DNA of 10,085 bases from an uncultured Caulobacteraceae bacterium. GTDB taxonomy: Bacteria > Pseudomonadota > Alphaproteobacteria > Caulobacterales > Caulobacteraceae. Within the stretch, counting starts at the first letter, position 1, and every line of letters starts with the position of its first letter. The notes beneath the pieces were generated by a model. The model had not been told where the DNA came from. It saw only the letters and a program-made list of their open reading frames with translations, and made no database searches. The stretch lies in contig CALEOQ010000350.1 in assembly GCA_937910255.1 (NCBI GenBank), forward strand, positions 1 through 10,085. The letters are read 5' to 3'. The position numbers were made by a program, and so were the translations under genes. Shown here in pieces: positions 1-5,944 of this stretch.

Positions 1-120
1 GGGGGGGGCGGCGGGGCGGGGGCGACCCCCGGCTGGCACGCCGTAGGGGCCGCCGGCGGGGGCCGCCAGGCCCGCGGGGGCGCGCGGGCCGGCCGCGCGG
101 CCAGCGGGCGCGGCGCGGAG
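1..120. other. Extremely G-rich, probably low-quality window end
   Basis: By eye only about 8 of the first 120 bases are A or T, the stretch begins with eight G, and G dominates on the given strand. The minus-strand TetR frame remains open but loses protein-like character. A few patches still resemble TetR sequence, for example a codon run reading Arg-Ala-Trp near 65-75. That would fit a real TetR gene overlaid with base-call errors, as happens at contig ends with G-biased read tails. This is inference; a genuine G-rich region cannot be excluded. Confidence 0.5.
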
Positions 121-350
121 GGGGCCAGTTGCTCCACCTCCCGCCGATAGACCGCCGCCAGCAAAGCGTCGCGGCTGGGGAAGTGGCGATAGAGGGTGCC
201 GATGCCCACGCCGGCGCGCCGGGCGATATCCTCCAGGGGCGTCTCGGCGCCGCTGGCTGCGAAGGCGGCCTTGGCGGCCGCCAGCAGTTGTTCGCGGTTG
301 CGCTGGCTGTCGGCGCGCAGCTTTCGCGGCTTTTCCGGCGGCTCGCTCAA
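1..350 (-). CDS. TetR-family transcriptional regulator, N-terminal part (runs off the window)
   Basis: Read on the minus strand from a TTG codon at 350-348, the frame gives an N-terminal DNA-binding domain typical of TetR repressors. Helix 1 is around residues 16-33 (RNREQLLAAAKAAFAASG). The helix-turn-helix at about 38-57 contains the family hallmark IARRAGVGIGTLYRHFPSRD, followed by the start of helix 4 (ALLAAVYRREVEQL). No ATG precedes this in frame; TTG is chosen because an AAGGGG purine run lies just upstream. Residues 1 to about 75 are convincing. Beyond this (bases 1-120) the frame stays open but turns into Pro/Ala/Arg-rich sequence unlike a TetR ligand-binding domain, probably from poor sequence at the window edge. 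Family members are usually about 190-220 residues, so most of the gene is missing. It diverges from the SDR gene at 462 and very likely represses it, and itself, through the palindromes between them. The ligand is unknown. Confidence 0.8.
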   Translation of the reverse strand, partial: MSEPPEKPRKLRADSQRNREQLLAAAKAAFAASGAETPLEDIARRAGVGIGTLYRHFPSRDALLAAVYRREVEQLAPSAPRPLAARPARAPPRAWRPPPAAPTACQPGVAPAPPPP

Positions 351-360
351 TGGGGTCCCC

Positions 361-388
361 TTGAAAACGGAGGAAGCCTCCGCATATT
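361..388 (+). promoter_or_regulatory. Candidate promoter of the SDR gene
   Basis: TTGAAA at 361-366 resembles a -35 box, and CATATT at 383-388 matches four of six consensus -10 positions with a 16-bp spacer. The first TetR-type palindrome (368-382) fills the spacer, which is where a repressor would block RNA polymerase. Expected transcription start is about 395, leaving a short leader before the ATG at 462. The boxes are only moderate matches, so the exact position is uncertain. Confidence 0.4.
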
Positions 389-405
389 ACCGGAGGTCGC
401 CTCCA
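368..405. promoter_or_regulatory. Twin palindromic operators, probable TetR binding sites
   Basis: Two copies of a near-identical palindrome lie in tandem. Site 1 (368-382) is CGGAGGAAGCCTCCG, with perfect 6-bp arms around a 3-bp centre. Site 2 (391-405) is CGGAGGTCGCCTCCA, with perfect 5-bp arms and one outer mismatch. Their centres (375 and 398) are 23 bp apart, about two helical turns, so two dimers could sit on the same DNA face. Site 2 is also flanked by CATATTA (383-389) and TAATATG (408-414), an outer inverted repeat almost concentric with it. Placement between divergent TetR and SDR genes is the standard arrangement for a local repressor. Binding by this TetR is inferred, not shown. 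Confidence 0.7.
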
Positions 406-410
406 CTTAA
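384..410 (-). promoter_or_regulatory. Candidate promoter of the TetR gene
   Basis: On the minus strand TTAAGT (410-405) could be a -35 box and TAATAT (389-384) a -10 box. The spacer is 15 bp, which is short, and contains the second palindrome (391-405). If correct, the two divergent promoters overlap at the AT-rich stretch 383-390 and each has an operator in its spacer, predicting autoregulation. The -35 match is weak. Confidence 0.3.
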
Positions 411-461
411 TATGGGTGGCGGCCCCTGAAACACGATCCCTTCCTAGCGGAGAATAAGTCC

Positions 462-1424
462 ATGAGCGGACAATTTGGAGCTGCCTCCACCACCGACGAG
501 GTCCTGGCCGGCCTCGACCTGTCGGGCCAGCGGGTGCTGGTCACCGGCGTTTCGGCAGGCCTTGGGGTGGAGACCGCCCGAGCCCTGGCGGCCCGCGGGG
601 CGCATGTGGTCGGCGCCGCCCGCGACCTGGCCAAGGCCGAGGGCGCCACTGAGGAGGTCCGCGCCCAGGCGGCGAACGGCGGCCGGCTGGAGCTGGTCGA
701 GCTCGACCTCGCCAGCCTGGCCAGCGTCCGGGCCTGCGCCGAGGCCCTGGTGGCCAAGGGCGAGGCCTTCGACGTGATCATCGCCAACGCCGGCGTCATG
801 GCCGCCCCCTTCGGCCGCACCGCCGATGGGTTCGAGACCCAGTTCGGGACCAATCACCTGGGGCATTTCGTGCTGATCAACCGCCTGGCGCCCCTGCTGA
901 AGGCGGGCGCGCGGGTGGTGGTGCTCTCCTCGGCCGGGCACCGCTATTCAAACGTCGACCTGGACGATCCCAACTTCGAGACGACGGAATACACGCCCTT
1001 CGGCGCCTATGGCCGCTCAAAGACCGCCAACGCCCTGTTCGCCGTCGGATTTGACCAGCGCCACCGGAGCCGCGGCGTACGCGCCACGGCCGTCCACCCG
1101 GGCGGCATCCGCACCGAGCTGGGCCGCCACATGACCCAGGAAACCATGGACGCCCTGGTCGAGGAGCTGAACCGCAACGCCCCGGCCGGCGAGGTGGGAT
1201 TCGAGTGGAAGACGATCCCGCAGGGCGCGGCGACGACGGTCTGGGCCGGCTTCGTCGCCCCGGCCGACTCGGTCGGCGGGCGCTATTGCGAGGACTGCCA
1301 TGTGGCGCAGGTAAAGGACGGCGACTTGACCGTCCGCGACGGGGTGCGCCCCTACGCGGTCGATCCCGCCCACGCCGCGGCCCTCTGGGCCAAGAGCGAA
1401 GAGATGGTCGGCGAGACCTTCTGA
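462..1424 (+). CDS. Short-chain dehydrogenase/reductase (SDR), retinol-dehydrogenase-like
   Basis: The 320-residue product is a classical SDR oxidoreductase with a Rossmann fold that uses NAD(P)H. The cofactor glycine motif TGVSAGLG is at residues 28-35, the NAG motif at 109-111, the structural Asn at 131 (GTNHLGHF), the catalytic Ser at 156/157 (LSSAGH), and the YxxxK pair Tyr183/Lys187 (YGRSK). The usual PGGIRTEL segment follows at 213-220. The NHLGHF and SSAGHR motifs and the length above 300 resemble the retinol dehydrogenase/WWOX-like branch rather than the 250-residue FabG type. It should be cytoplasmic: no signal peptide is visible. The ATG at 462 has a GGAG ribosome-binding site at 449-452, nine bases upstream. 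The gene stands alone, divergent from a TetR regulator, and is probably induced when that repressor binds a small molecule. The substrate, likely an alcohol, ketone or lipophilic aldehyde, cannot be read from sequence. Confidence 0.9.
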   Translation: MSGQFGAASTTDEVLAGLDLSGQRVLVTGVSAGLGVETARALAARGAHVVGAARDLAKAEGATEEVRAQAANGGRLELVELDLASLASVRACAEALVAKGEAFDVIIANAGVMAAPFGRTADGFETQFGTNHLGHFVLINRLAPLLKAGARVVVLSSAGHRYSNVDLDDPNFETTEYTPFGAYGRSKTANALFAVGFDQRHRSRGVRATAVHPGGIRTELGRHMTQETMDALVEELNRNAPAGEVGFEWKTIPQGAATTVWAGFVAPADSVGGRYCEDCHVAQVKDGDLTVRDGVRPYAVDPAHAAALWAKSEEMVGETF

Positions 1425-1432
1425 AGCCTGAC

Positions 1433-1464
1433 GGGCGGCGGCCCCTGCGGGGGCGCCGCCGCCC
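1433..1464. terminator. GC-rich hairpin between convergent genes, probable bidirectional terminator
   Basis: GGGCGGCGGC (1433-1442) and GCCGCCGCCC (1455-1464) form a perfect 10-bp stem, with further G/C pairing possible in the 12-nt interior. It lies 9 nt after the SDR stop codon and 3 nt after the stop of the minus-strand membrane protein gene, exactly where a shared terminator is expected. Neither side has a clear U-tract, so its efficiency is uncertain. Confidence 0.55.
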
Positions 1465-1466
1465 AT

Positions 1467-2135
1467 TCAGATATAGGCGATGGGGATGAAGATGGCGATC
1501 ATGACCAGGCTGGCCATGATCAGGCCCCGGATCGCCAGATAGGCCGCCACGCCCCAGCCGATCGCCAGCTTCCGGCGATACCAGGTCATCTGGACGGCGA
1601 TGAACCAGACAAGGCCCAGGACCATCGCCGCCAGGGCCGCCGGATGGGGGCCCTGCGGCTGCTGGAGGAAGATGCCGGCGAGGGAAAGCACCCCCGCAAA
1701 GGGCGTGGTGAGGTAGCACTGGGCGTAGAAGGGCGCGCGCACGCTCTCCCGGCTCAGGCGCTCCCCCCGCCGCCGAATGAGGCTGACCGCGGCGGTCAGG
1801 GGAATGAGGCTGAAGATCAGGGACCGGAAGAGCACCAGGTTTTGAGGCGAGGCGGCGATGGCGTGCAGCAGGGCGCCGTTCCCCGCCGGCGGCGGCTGAT
1901 GAAGGGCGACCCCCACCATGTTGGCCAGCACCAGGGTGGCCAGCAGCACCAGGGGCGGGCTGATGGCGTCGTCATAGCGCGCCTCCCCTTCCTGGCTCTG
2001 CTCGGCGTCGGAATAGTCCATGGTCCGCAAGGGGTGGCGCACGATCCGCCACAGGGTGAGCGGATAGAAGATCAGCCAGCTGATCGCCTCGAAGACAAAG
2101 TCCTCGAAGCTGCGCAGGATCTTGAGGAAATCCAC
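1467..2135 (-). CDS. Polytopic inner-membrane protein of unknown function
   Basis: The 222-residue product has about five hydrophobic segments: roughly residues 58-78, 100-120, 137-157, 166-186 and 192-219. An aromatic, amphipathic N-terminal stretch (about 12-31, FVFEAISWLIFYPLTLWRIV) precedes a charged linker (DYSDAEQSQEGEARYDD, 40-56). Basic clusters after the second segment (RRRGERLSRE, 121-130) and after the fourth (WYRRK, 185-189) suggest cytoplasmic loops. The layout recalls small Yip1-like or permease-like membrane proteins, but no diagnostic motif is visible and I assign no function. The start is GTG at 2135-2133, with only a loose G-rich ribosome-binding site. It lies 25 nt downstream of the lipoprotein gene on the same strand, so the two may be cotranscribed, and it converges on the SDR gene. 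Confidence 0.8.
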   Translation of the reverse strand: MDFLKILRSFEDFVFEAISWLIFYPLTLWRIVRHPLRTMDYSDAEQSQEGEARYDDAISPPLVLLATLVLANMVGVALHQPPPAGNGALLHAIAASPQNLVLFRSLIFSLIPLTAAVSLIRRRGERLSRESVRAPFYAQCYLTTPFAGVLSLAGIFLQQPQGPHPAALAAMVLGLVWFIAVQMTWYRRKLAIGWGVAAYLAIRGLIMASLVMIAIFIPIAYI

Positions 2136-2160
2136 CTCGTGCGCCCCCGCAGGCCGCGGC

Positions 2161-2703
2161 TCAGTTCCGCGCCACGGTCAGACGATAGGGCGCGGTCTCG
2201 CCGCGCCGCGCCGTCGCCCGCGGCTGGAAGGGCGTCAGCACATAGGTCATGTCGCGCGGGGCGGTGAGGCTGGCGGCCTCGCCCTCGACTTCACCGCGGA
2301 ACAGGGCCGCGCCGCTGTGGTCGGCCGCATCGCTGATGTTGAAATAGATATTGGGGTTGGAGGACTCCAGCGTGGCCGTCAGGGTCTGACCCGCCGCCAC
2401 CGGCACGGCGTAGATGGGCGCCACATATCCGTCAGCCACCCCCTCCACGGTCACCTCGCCCACCGGGTCGAAGGTCAGGCTCTCGAGCCGGTCGCCCTCG
2501 TCGGTGACGAACTGCTCGGCGTTCGCCAGATCAGCCGCCGGTAGGGTCGGGACGGCGGGCGTCGTCTCCGGCGCGGCGGCGGGCGCAGCCGGCGCCTCGG
2601 CCGAGGGCTCGGCCCGATCACGCTCCCGGTCCGAACAGGCGGAGAGCAGAACCAAGGCGGCGGCGCCCGCCATCAGCGGTCGGCGGCGTGCGCAGGCGGT
2701 CAT
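2161..2703 (-). CDS. Secreted lipoprotein with a C-terminal beta domain resembling g-type lysozyme inhibitors
   Basis: The predicted 180-residue protein starts at ATG 2703-2701, chosen because GGAG sits seven bases upstream (2713-2710) and the resulting N terminus is a clean lipoprotein signal: basic ARRR, a hydrophobic core, and a lipobox LLSAC with the lipidated Cys at residue 23. An Ala/Pro/Glu-rich linker follows to about residue 55. The C-terminal 100 residues contain GQTLTATLESSNPNIYFNI and end in TARRGETAPYRLTV. This combination resembles domains annotated as inhibitor of g-type lysozyme and related bacterial pre-peptidase-like beta sandwiches; the assignment is from memory of the pattern and is tentative. 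The Ser after the lipidated Cys favours outer-membrane anchoring over inner-membrane retention. It follows folC after a 109-nt gap and precedes the membrane protein. If it is a lysozyme inhibitor it would protect peptidoglycan; otherwise it is a periplasmic lipoprotein of unknown role. Confidence 0.75.
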   Translation of the reverse strand: MTACARRRPLMAGAAALVLLSACSDRERDRAEPSAEAPAAPAAAPETTPAVPTLPAADLANAEQFVTDEGDRLESLTFDPVGEVTVEGVADGYVAPIYAVPVAAGQTLTATLESSNPNIYFNISDAADHSGAALFRGEVEGEAASLTAPRDMTYVLTPFQPRATARRGETAPYRLTVARN

Positions 2704-2730
2704 ATCGATCTCCGGCTTTCGACGGTTGAA

Positions 2731-2754
2731 CGGCGCCAAAGTCCGAAGGCGCCG
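2731..2754. repeat. Inverted repeat in the folC-lipoprotein gap
   Basis: CGGCGCC (2731-2737) and GGCGCCG (2748-2754) form a perfect 7-bp stem with a 10-nt loop. It lies 28 nt upstream of the lipoprotein start and 58 nt after the folC stop. It could be a leader hairpin, an operator, or a weak folC terminator; no U-tract follows it on the minus strand. The rest of the 109-nt gap shows no convincing promoter. Confidence 0.35.
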
Positions 2755-2812
2755 AGACGCCAACATATGACGCGCCGATCGGGTTGAGCACCGCAAATGT
2801 GGCGAGCCCGCC

Positions 2813-4132
2813 TCAGCGGGGCCAGGTCTCCGGGTCCATGGCCAGGACCTCGCCGGCGAAGTGCAGACCGCCACAGATCAGCACGTGGGGCGCGGGACCT
2901 TCGATCGAAAGCGCCGCGGCCAGGGCGGCGGTGAGGTCAGGGGCGGTCTGCGCCGCCAGGCCCGCCGCCCTGGCGGCCGCAGCGATCTCCTCGGCCGGGG
3001 CGGCGTTGGGGGAGTCGAAGCTGGTGGCGACGACGCGGGGGGCGAGATCGACGAAGGGGGCGAAGAAGCCCTGGGCGTCCTTGCGGGCGAACATGGCGCT
3101 GACCAGCACCACCGGCCGCGGGTCCCGCGCCGTCAGCCGCGCCACCGCCTGGGCCAGCGCCGCCCCGGCATGGGGATTATGCCCCCCGTCGAGCCAGAGA
3201 TCCGCGCCGCGGTCCTGGGCCATCCTGCCCAGCGTCCCCTCCCGCACCCGCTGGAATCGGGCGGGCCAGACCGTGGCGGCCAGCCCCCGGGCCATGGCGT
3301 CTTCTTCGATGCGGGGATCATCCAGGGCCAGCAGGGCCGCGACCGCCAGGCCCGCATTGTCGAACTGGTGAGGGCCAAACAGGGCCGGCGGTGGCAGGTC
3401 CAGCAGCCGCTCGCCCGTCTGCACCAGCAGGCGGCCGCCGGCCTCCCAGGCGTCGAAGTCCCGGCCCATCAGGGTGAGCGGGGCGGCGAGCTGGGCCGCC
3501 TCGGCCTCGATGGCGGCCAGGGCCTCGTCCATCTGGCGGGCGACCACCACCGGGCGGCCGGCCTTGATGACGCCGGCCTTCTCCCAGGCGATCTTGGACA
3601 GCTCCGGGCCCAGCATCTCCAGGTGGTCGTAATCCACCGGGGTGATCACGCTCACCGCCGGGGCCTCGAAAATGTTGGTGGCGTCGAAGCGACCGCCCAG
3701 GCCGACCTCGATCAGGCAGAGATCGGCCGGCGTCTGGGCGAAGGCCTGAAGGGCCAGCACCGTCGTGATCTCGAAGAAGCTGATCGGCTCGCCGCCATTG
3801 GCCGCCTCGACCTCGGCGATCAGGGCTTCCAGCCGATCATCGGTGATCAGCTCGCCGGCCACCCGGATGCGCTCGGCGAAGCGGACCAGGTGCGGCGAGG
3901 TCAGGACGTGGACCGCGAGGCCCGCGGCCTCGGCCATGGCCCGCATATAGGCCACGGTGGAGCCCTTGCCGTTTGTGCCGGCCACATGGATCACCGGCGG
4001 CAGCCGCCGCTCTGGGTGGTCGAGGGCGGCCAGCAGGCGCTCGACCCGGCCGGTGGTCAGGTCGATCAGGCTGGGGTGATGGGCGCGCAGGCGGGCGATC
4101 ACCGCGTCTGAGGCCCGGATCGGATCATACAT
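2813..4132 (-). CDS. folC: Bifunctional folylpolyglutamate synthase/dihydrofolate synthase
   Basis: FolC is an ATP-dependent Mur-ligase-family enzyme. It adds L-glutamate to dihydropteroate to make dihydrofolate, and extends the polyglutamate tail of folates, in the cytoplasm. Counting from the ATG at 4132-4130 (439 residues, close to the E. coli length of about 420), the visible motifs are the P-loop GTNGKGS at 52-58, TSPHL at 78-82, EVGLGGRFDATN at 142-153, the ITPVDYDHLEMLG metal/ATP segment at 163-175, DGGHNPHA at 315-322 in the C-terminal domain, and CGGLHFAGEVL near the C terminus. A TTG two codons upstream (4138) is an alternative start; neither start has a good ribosome-binding site. 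The gene follows accD after 48 nt and is probably the last member of the trpFBA-accD-folC run. The accD-folC adjacency is common in proteobacteria. Confidence 0.95.
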   Translation of the reverse strand: MYDPIRASDAVIARLRAHHPSLIDLTTGRVERLLAALDHPERRLPPVIHVAGTNGKGSTVAYMRAMAEAAGLAVHVLTSPHLVRFAERIRVAGELITDDRLEALIAEVEAANGGEPISFFEITTVLALQAFAQTPADLCLIEVGLGGRFDATNIFEAPAVSVITPVDYDHLEMLGPELSKIAWEKAGVIKAGRPVVVARQMDEALAAIEAEAAQLAAPLTLMGRDFDAWEAGGRLLVQTGERLLDLPPPALFGPHQFDNAGLAVAALLALDDPRIEEDAMARGLAATVWPARFQRVREGTLGRMAQDRGADLWLDGGHNPHAGAALAQAVARLTARDPRPVVLVSAMFARKDAQGFFAPFVDLAPRVVATSFDSPNAAPAEEIAAAARAAGLAAQTAPDLTAALAAALSIEGPAPHVLICGGLHFAGEVLAMDPETWPR

Positions 4133-4180
4133 GGGCAAGCGCTCGCGCAGCGGGGCCTTGGGGGACGGCTTTTTGCGGGG

Positions 4181-5104
4181 TCAGGCGGCTGTTGAGCGGG
4201 CGCGTCCCATCATCAGGGTGGTGAGGATCGAGCCCAGCATGGCCGGCAGGTCCGGGCGGCTGACCACCCGATCGACCATGCCGCGCTCGGCCAGGAATTC
4301 CGAGCGCTGGAAGCCCGGGGGCAGGATTTCGCGGATGGTCTGCTCGATCACGCGGCGCCCGGAAAAGGCGATCATCGCATTGGGCTCGGCCAGGTGCACA
4401 TCGCCCAGCATGGCGTAGGAGGCGGTGACGCCGCCGGAGGTGGGGTCGGTCAGCACGACGATATAGGGCAGACCCGCGGCGCGCAGCTCGTTCACCGCCA
4501 GCGTCGTGCGGGCCATCTGCATCAGGGACAGCGTCCCCTCCTGCATCCGCGCCCCGCCCGAGGCGGTGAAGATCACGAACGGGCACTGGCGGGCGATGGC
4601 CTCATGGGCGGCCTTGATGAAGGTCTCGCCGGCCGCCATGCCCAGGGACCCGCCCATGAAGGCGAAGTCCTGCACGACGACCACGGTCTCCAGACCGCCG
4701 ATCTTGCCGACGCCGATGGCCATAGCGTCCTGTTCGCCGGTGGCCTTGCGGGCCGCCTTCAGGCGCTCGCCATAGGGCCGGTCGTCGGGGAATTTCAGCG
4801 GGTCTTCGACCACCTGCGGCGTGGAGATCTTTTCGAACGCGCCGTCATCGAAGGTGATGGTCAGGCGATCCTTGGCGCCGATGCGCATGTGGTGGCCTGA
4901 AGGCGTCACCCACAGGGCGGCCTCCAGGTCGGGGCGATAGATCATCTCGCCGCTGTCGGGGCATTTGACCCACAGGTTCTCCGGCGTCTCGCGCTTGACG
5001 AAGGCGTTGCGGATGCCCGGCGCGATCCGCGACAGCCAGCCGCCCTGGGTCCCTTGGGGACGGGCCGGCGGGCGGGCGGGTTTTTCGTTTTTCGGGTCTG
5101 CCAT
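4181..5104 (-). CDS. accD: Acetyl-CoA carboxylase carboxyltransferase subunit beta
   Basis: AccD pairs with AccA to transfer the carboxyl group from biotin on AccB to acetyl-CoA, making malonyl-CoA for fatty-acid synthesis. The 307-residue protein has the crotonase-like carboxyltransferase core: DFAFMGGSLG at 146-155, SGGARMQEG at 182-190, DPTSGGVTAS at 220-229, and RRVIEQTIREILPPGFQRSEF at 250-270. The N-terminal region that forms a four-cysteine zinc ribbon in E. coli is present (WVKCPDSGEM at 45-54, then TPSGHHMR at 67-74), but only Cys48 remains; the other three positions are Ser or other residues. I recall the same loss in other alphaproteobacterial AccD proteins, so it is probably a lineage trait. 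The Pro/Lys-rich N terminus (residues 3-20) is variable. The ATG at 5104 is nine bases after the trpA stop and has no obvious ribosome-binding site, which suggests translational coupling. Confidence 0.96.
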   Translation of the reverse strand: MADPKNEKPARPPARPQGTQGGWLSRIAPGIRNAFVKRETPENLWVKCPDSGEMIYRPDLEAALWVTPSGHHMRIGAKDRLTITFDDGAFEKISTPQVVEDPLKFPDDRPYGERLKAARKATGEQDAMAIGVGKIGGLETVVVVQDFAFMGGSLGMAAGETFIKAAHEAIARQCPFVIFTASGGARMQEGTLSLMQMARTTLAVNELRAAGLPYIVVLTDPTSGGVTASYAMLGDVHLAEPNAMIAFSGRRVIEQTIREILPPGFQRSEFLAERGMVDRVVSRPDLPAMLGSILTTLMMGRARSTAA

Positions 5105-5113
5105 GTGTTCGAT

Positions 5114-5944
5114 CTAGGCCGGGAGGGAGGTTCGGGCCCGGCGCACAGCCTCGGCCAGGGCGCGGACTTTGGAAAGAACACGCCCGGTCACGTCTTCGTT
5201 CATGGCCAGGGCCTCGGCTACCTCGTCCACCAGGGCCGAACCAACCACCGCGGCGTCGGCCACCTGGGCGATGGCGCCGGCCCGCTCGGGCGTGCGGATG
5301 CCGAACCCCACCGCCACCGGCAGGCCCGATGCGGCGCGGATACGGGCCACGGCCGGACGCACGGCCTCGGCGTCGGCCTCCTTGGCGCCGGTCACCCCGG
5401 TCACCGAGACGTAATAGACGAAGCCCGAGGTCCGCCGCAGCACCACCGGCAGGCGCTTGTCGTCGGTGGTGGGCGTAGCCAGGCGGATCAGCGAGATGTC
5501 GGCGGCGTCCAGGGCGTCGGCCAGGGGATCGGCCTCCTCCGGCGGGCAGTCGACGATGATCAGGCCGTCGATCCCGGCCTGGGCCGCGGCCTGGGCGAAG
5601 GCCTCGAAGCCCCACGTCACCAGCGGGTTTAGATAGCCCATCATGATCAGCGGCGTGGCATCGTCGCCCTGCCGGAACTCGGCGGCCAGGTCGAGCACGC
5701 CCTTCAGGGTCATGCCGTCCTTCAGGGCGCGCTGGGCGGCCTTCTGGATCGGCGGGCCCTCGGCCATCGGATCGGAGAAGGGGAAGCCCAGCTCGATCAG
5801 ATCGGCGCCAGCGGCCGGTAGGCCCTTGAGAATCTCCAGCGACGTGGCGCGATCAGGATCGCCGGCCATCACATAGGCGACAAAGGCGGCCCGGTCCTGC
5901 GCCTTCAGGGCGGCGAAGCGGGCCTCGATGCGGGATTTCGTCAA
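5114..5944 (-). CDS. trpA: Tryptophan synthase alpha chain
   Basis: TrpA cleaves indole-3-glycerol phosphate to indole and glyceraldehyde 3-phosphate, passing indole through a tunnel to TrpB in the alpha2beta2 complex. The 276-residue TIM barrel is of normal length (E. coli 268). The catalytic Glu49 equivalent is Glu51 in LIELGFPFSDP. The position of E. coli Asp60 is Glu62 (PMAEGPPIQ), a conservative change. Other landmarks are GYLNPL, the IIVDCPPEEADPL loop, FVYYVSVTGVTGAKEAD with the flexible loop 6 region, and the phosphate-binding GFGIRTPERA and VVGSALVDEV segments. The start is TTG at 5944-5942; it overlaps the trpB stop as TTGA, a variant of the usual ATGA coupling, and gives an N terminus (TKSRIEARFAALK) typical of the family. 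A GGGA run lies about nine bases upstream. accD follows after 9 nt. Confidence 0.97.
   Translation of the reverse strand: MTKSRIEARFAALKAQDRAAFVAYVMAGDPDRATSLEILKGLPAAGADLIELGFPFSDPMAEGPPIQKAAQRALKDGMTLKGVLDLAAEFRQGDDATPLIMMGYLNPLVTWGFEAFAQAAAQAGIDGLIIVDCPPEEADPLADALDAADISLIRLATPTTDDKRLPVVLRRTSGFVYYVSVTGVTGAKEADAEAVRPAVARIRAASGLPVAVGFGIRTPERAGAIAQVADAAVVGSALVDEVAEALAMNEDVTGRVLSKVRALAEAVRRARTSLPA

Noticed and set aside
1287..1301. CxxCH motif (CEDCH, residues 276-280) in the SDR protein, as in c-type cytochromes
   Set aside because: The protein is a cytoplasmic SDR without a signal peptide, and heme c attachment occurs in the periplasm. The motif lies in a conserved C-terminal SDR segment of the type GGRYxEDC and is most likely chance.
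877..1719. Minus-strand open frame of 280 codons across the SDR gene and the convergent junction
   Set aside because: It reads as Arg/Pro/Gly-rich sequence and overlaps two well-supported genes in other frames, as well as the terminator hairpin between them.
2805..2820. Short hairpin CCCGC-TGAG-GCGGG with the folC stop codon in its loop, as a folC terminator
   Set aside because: The stem is only 5 bp, no U-tract follows, and such short GC stems are expected by chance at this base composition.
2861..4111. Long plus-strand open frame of 416 codons opposite folC
   Set aside because: It is a shadow of folC produced by high-GC codon bias. Its translation is rich in Gly, Gln, His and Arg with no recognisable domain, while the minus strand encodes a complete FolC.
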